From positions 1 through 9,301 of the forward strand of contig CALZMB010000073.1 of the NCBI GenBank assembly GCA_945788485.1: DNA of 9,301 bases, written 5' to 3'. Shown here one piece after another: positions 6,966 through 9,301 of the stretch. Numbering within the stretch: the stretch's first letter is position 1; every line of letters starts with the position of its first letter. The DNA is from an uncultured bacterium. Lineage in GTDB: Bacteria; Bacteroidota; Bacteroidia; Bacteroidales; Bacteroidaceae. The notes under the pieces were generated by a model. The model did not search any database. It was given only the letters and a program-made list of their open reading frames with translations, and had not been told where the DNA came from. Position numbers and translations under genes: made by a program.

Positions 6966-7787
6966 ATGAAACTCAATAAATTATTCTTGCTCGCAGGTGT
7001 CGCTATGCTCTCCTTCGGGATGAGCTCGTGCAGCGACGACGATGACTACACACCTGGAGCACCTTCTGGCAAATATGACGTTTCATTTGCTAACGAGGAG
7101 GCAAAGGTCGTGCTTTCGCTTGATGACGCCACATTCACTGTGGATGTGACAAGAGCCAACGGCGACGGCGAACTGACAGTGCCGGTAGAGGTGTTGCAGA
7201 AGCCGGACTTCTTCACCGTGCCTCAATCAATCACTTTCGCTGCCGGCGAGACAGAGAAAACATTGGAGATTGCCATCGCTGAAGGCATGGAGAACTTCGT
7301 GGACTACAATCTGCGTCTTCGCATTCCGGAGGCTTACACTCAGGCTTACAAAGAAGATGCAGGCAGCCCAATGCTCAATATTGTCGTACTCAAAGAAGAT
7401 TTCAAACCTTGGGCTGAGGGTGTCTTCAGAGAGAACATTCTCTTCGGACAGGCATGGAACCAGACGCTGGAGTATTCTGAAATAAAGGATATCTACCGTC
7501 TGCCTGACCTCATTGCCTCTGGCACTCCGTTCCTTTTCAAGTGGAACGGCAAGGCTGACGACGAATCCGAACTCTATTTCTGCGACTCTGAAGGCAAGAA
7601 GATTGCCAATCAGGCATCCGGTTTTGTTCACAAGACATACGGAATGATTATTGCAAACTTCCTTTACAACGTATGGATGGGCTTTGACTCAGCAGAGCAG
7701 ACGTTCTACTTCCCTATTGAGTTCACTGTGAGTGCAGGTTCGTTCGGTACAAACTACGACACCTTCACTATCACGAAGAAATACTGA
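6966..7787 (+). CDS. Surface lipoprotein in SusE/F position, Calx-beta-like N-terminal domain
   Basis: A 273-residue lipoprotein of unassigned function. The signal (MKLNKLFLLAGVAMLSFGMSSC) ends in a lipobox with lipidated Cys22, followed by SDDDDY. That acidic run matches the Bacteroides-type lipoprotein export signal, so the protein should face outward. Residues about 37-115 look like an immunoglobulin-like beta-sandwich of Calx-beta character (FTVDVTRANGDGELTVPVEV, ITFAAGETEKTLEI), common in third-gene lipoproteins of Sus-like loci. The remainder (about 140-273) has aromatic beta-rich sequence (FLFKWNGKADDESELYF, NVWMGFDSAEQTFYFPIEF) and could be a second binding domain. By position it is equivalent to SusE/SusF, which bind ligand at the surface without catalysis; no catalytic motif is visible. 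It starts 52 nt after the susD-like gene, with an A/C-rich spacer and no Shine-Dalgarno. The surface lipoprotein call is firm; domain naming is tentative. Confidence 0.8.
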   Translation: MKLNKLFLLAGVAMLSFGMSSCSDDDDYTPGAPSGKYDVSFANEEAKVVLSLDDATFTVDVTRANGDGELTVPVEVLQKPDFFTVPQSITFAAGETEKTLEIAIAEGMENFVDYNLRLRIPEAYTQAYKEDAGSPMLNIVVLKEDFKPWAEGVFRENILFGQAWNQTLEYSEIKDIYRLPDLIASGTPFLFKWNGKADDESELYFCDSEGKKIANQASGFVHKTYGMIIANFLYNVWMGFDSAEQTFYFPIEFTVSAGSFGTNYDTFTITKKY

Positions 7788-7796
7788 TCCGCATTG

Positions 7797-7814
7797 CGCA
7801 TCATGAGTGATGCG
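7797..7814. terminator. Hairpin after the third lipoprotein gene, possible weak terminator or attenuator
   Basis: A perfect 7-bp stem cgcatca/tgatgcg (7797-7803 with 7808-7814) closes a tgag loop, starting 10 nt after the stop codon. An alternative outer pairing, ccgcat/atgcgg (7789-7794 with 7810-7815), competes with it. No T-run follows, so full rho-independent termination is unlikely. It could instead protect the upstream mRNA end or partly uncouple the peptidase gene. Confidence 0.35.
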
Positions 7815-7944
7815 GCATGACAACGAGTTGACAAGATGATGTGGGCTGCCGATGTGCTGGATTTGCACGGCACATCCACCACACTCTTGTCGGCTCGTTT
7901 GCTTTTGGAAACAGGACATTTGCAAAATATAAAACCAAGAAAAA

Positions 7945-9301
7945 ATGAAGATAGTTCTGCAAATCATACTGCTGCTTGCTGCAATCTGCACATCCGCAGG
8001 CGACATATCTTATAAAAAAGCTCTTGAGATTGCAGCCGCCGCGCTAAACTCAGACAGCAAAGACATCACTCTGATCAATCAGAACACGACCAGAGCCGGT
8101 GACGGCATGAGATACTATGCTTTCAACCGCACGTCTGACAGCGGATTCATCATTGTTTCAGGCGATGACCGTCTGCCTGCTGTCTTTGCTTATTCAGACA
8201 ACGCATCCCTGCCGGCTAACCAGAGCGACCTTCCTCCCGGACTGAAGGCAATCCTACAGATGTATGGGCAGGTTGTGGATGGTGTGCGTTCGGGGAACTT
8301 TGACATCGAGCCTGCTCTTAATACTGCCGCCGTTCATGCCTCGTCGGTGCAACCGTTGGTAAGTTCCAATTGGGGACAAGACAAGCCCTACTCAAATCTT
8401 TGTCCCGAGGGATGTGCGACAGGATGTGTCGCCACTGCAAGTGCGCAGCTGATGCGATACCACAAATGGCCCGCAAGCGGAGTGGGAAATGTATCTACTA
8501 TCTACAACGGCACCGCGCTCACCGTTGACCTCGCACAGAGCACATACGACTGGGAGGCGATGGCTGACACGAAGGAAGAAAACCTCGCAAAGCAAAAGTC
8601 GGCGGACGCTGTAGCAAGAATATGCTATGATTTTGGCGTGGCTGCGCAAATGATATACGGAAGTGAAAGCGGGACAATGGACACTTATGCTGTCAAAGCT
8701 TTCATTGACAATTTCAACTACCATGCCGGAGACATGAGATACCTGCACAGAGACTGCTATGACAGCGGAGCGTGGATGGACATGGTAAAGACAGAACTGG
8801 AGAACGGGCATCCTCTTTACTACTCTGCAAGCACAGAACTCGGAACACCGGGCGAATATGCCGGACACGCTTTTATCATTGACGGCTACGATGCACAAGG
8901 GTTTGTACATGTAAACTGGGGATGGGACGGGGCGAGCGACGGATTCTTCGATATTGCTTTGCTCAATCCGATGAGTATGAAATTCAACATTGGCCAAGCT
9001 ATGATTGCGGGACTGAGACCGAACAAAGAAGGCGAGAAAAGCACATACAAGCCTATCATTATCATGGGTGGAAAACTCGAGACAAACACATCGGGCGTGA
9101 ACTACAGCACATCATCAGGCAGTGGAGAGTTTGAAATTCCTAATCCGGCATTGTACAACTACAACCCCTACAACTACAACGGATATGCCACGATTTCGCT
9201 ATATAAGGACAACGGAGAACTGGTTAGCGAAGATATAAAGAGCGGCAAGATGTTCTCTGTGGTGCTGACTCTGCAGCCAAACTACTATTTTATAAAAAAC
9301 A
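7945..9301 (+). CDS. C10-family (streptopain/interpain-like) cysteine peptidase, 3' end outside window
   Basis: The first 452 residues are present; the frame is open to the right edge. This is a secreted papain-fold peptidase made as a zymogen. Residues 1-19 form a signal peptide (MKIVLQIILLLAAICTSAG); Cys15 is preceded by Ile, which is unfavourable for a lipobox, so ordinary signal peptidase I export is preferred. Residues about 20-135 match the C10 pro-domain (YYAFNRTSDSGFIIVSGDDR, LPAVFAYSD). The catalytic domain starts near 137 (VQPLVSSNWGQDKPYSNLCP). Cys161 in ATGCVATASAQLMRYHKWP is the nucleophile, and His308 in GHAFIIDGYD the partner. NWGWDG at 324-329 carries the conserved Asn and Trp, with His-to-Trp spacing of 17 as in SpeB. 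From about 362 a C-terminal extension begins, with a YNYN-P-YNYN repeat at 404-412, and is cut by the window edge. Start ATG lies 157 nt after the lipoprotein gene, preceded by an A-rich tract. It may be co-transcribed with the Sus-like operon or have its own promoter (a poor TAnnTTTG match, GACATTTG, at 7915-7922). Confidence 0.93.
   Translation, partial: MKIVLQIILLLAAICTSAGDISYKKALEIAAAALNSDSKDITLINQNTTRAGDGMRYYAFNRTSDSGFIIVSGDDRLPAVFAYSDNASLPANQSDLPPGLKAILQMYGQVVDGVRSGNFDIEPALNTAAVHASSVQPLVSSNWGQDKPYSNLCPEGCATGCVATASAQLMRYHKWPASGVGNVSTIYNGTALTVDLAQSTYDWEAMADTKEENLAKQKSADAVARICYDFGVAAQMIYGSESGTMDTYAVKAFIDNFNYHAGDMRYLHRDCYDSGAWMDMVKTELENGHPLYYSASTELGTPGEYAGHAFIIDGYDAQGFVHVNWGWDGASDGFFDIALLNPMSMKFNIGQAMIAGLRPNKEGEKSTYKPIIIMGGKLETNTSGVNYSTSSGSGEFEIPNPALYNYNPYNYNGYATISLYKDNGELVSEDIKSGKMFSVVLTLQPNYYFIKN

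Noticed and set aside
7985..7990. Cys15 of the peptidase as a lipidation site
   Set aside because: The residue before the Cys is Ile, outside the Gly/Ala/Ser normally needed at -1, and a signal peptidase I site (TSAG) follows.

Overview
The window looks like a chromosomal segment of a Bacteroidales bacterium, most likely Prevotella or a close relative. The evidence is a BspA-type leucine-rich-repeat surface protein, a SusC/SusD pair, a lipoprotein with a Cys-Ser-Asp-Asp-Asp-Asp surface-export signal, a C10 (streptopain/interpain-type) cysteine peptidase, a TAnnTTTG-type promoter and no clear Shine-Dalgarno sequences. All genes recognised lie on the + strand. The genus is an inference from these families; no marker gene is present.

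Layout. (1) 1-897: the 3' end of a BspA-like LRR protein, ending in four 23-residue repeats and two C-terminal modules. (2) 932-999: a strong intrinsic terminator. (3) 1078-1287: two 93-bp copies of a hairpin-rich element in inverted orientation, related in sequence to the terminator stem. (4) 1288-1752: non-coding DNA with short direct, tandem and inverted repeats. (5) 1753-1944: a probable promoter and an AT-rich leader of about 155 nt. (6) 1945-5190, 5282-6913 and 6966-7787: a SusC-type TonB-dependent transporter, a SusD-type lipoprotein and a third surface lipoprotein in the SusE/F position, with short gaps of 91 and 52 nt, evidently an operon. (7) 7945-9301: a C10 cysteine peptidase that runs off the right edge, 157 nt after the third lipoprotein.

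How it may work together. SusC and SusD form a lidded outer-membrane importer (the 'pedal bin' model), and the third lipoprotein probably adds extra ligand binding at the cell surface. Sus-type loci usually carry glycoside hydrolases; the only degradative enzyme here is a secreted peptidase. A peptide- or protein-scavenging role, as in the RagAB peptide importer of Porphyromonas, is therefore a reasonable hypothesis. The peptidase could also be an independent unit, and genes beyond the right edge could change this reading. No dedicated regulator (ECF sigma/anti-sigma pair, hybrid two-component system or SusR type) lies in the window.

The least explained part is the roughly 1-kb gap between the BspA and susC genes, especially the 93-bp inverted pair and the mini-hairpin motif it shares with the terminator.
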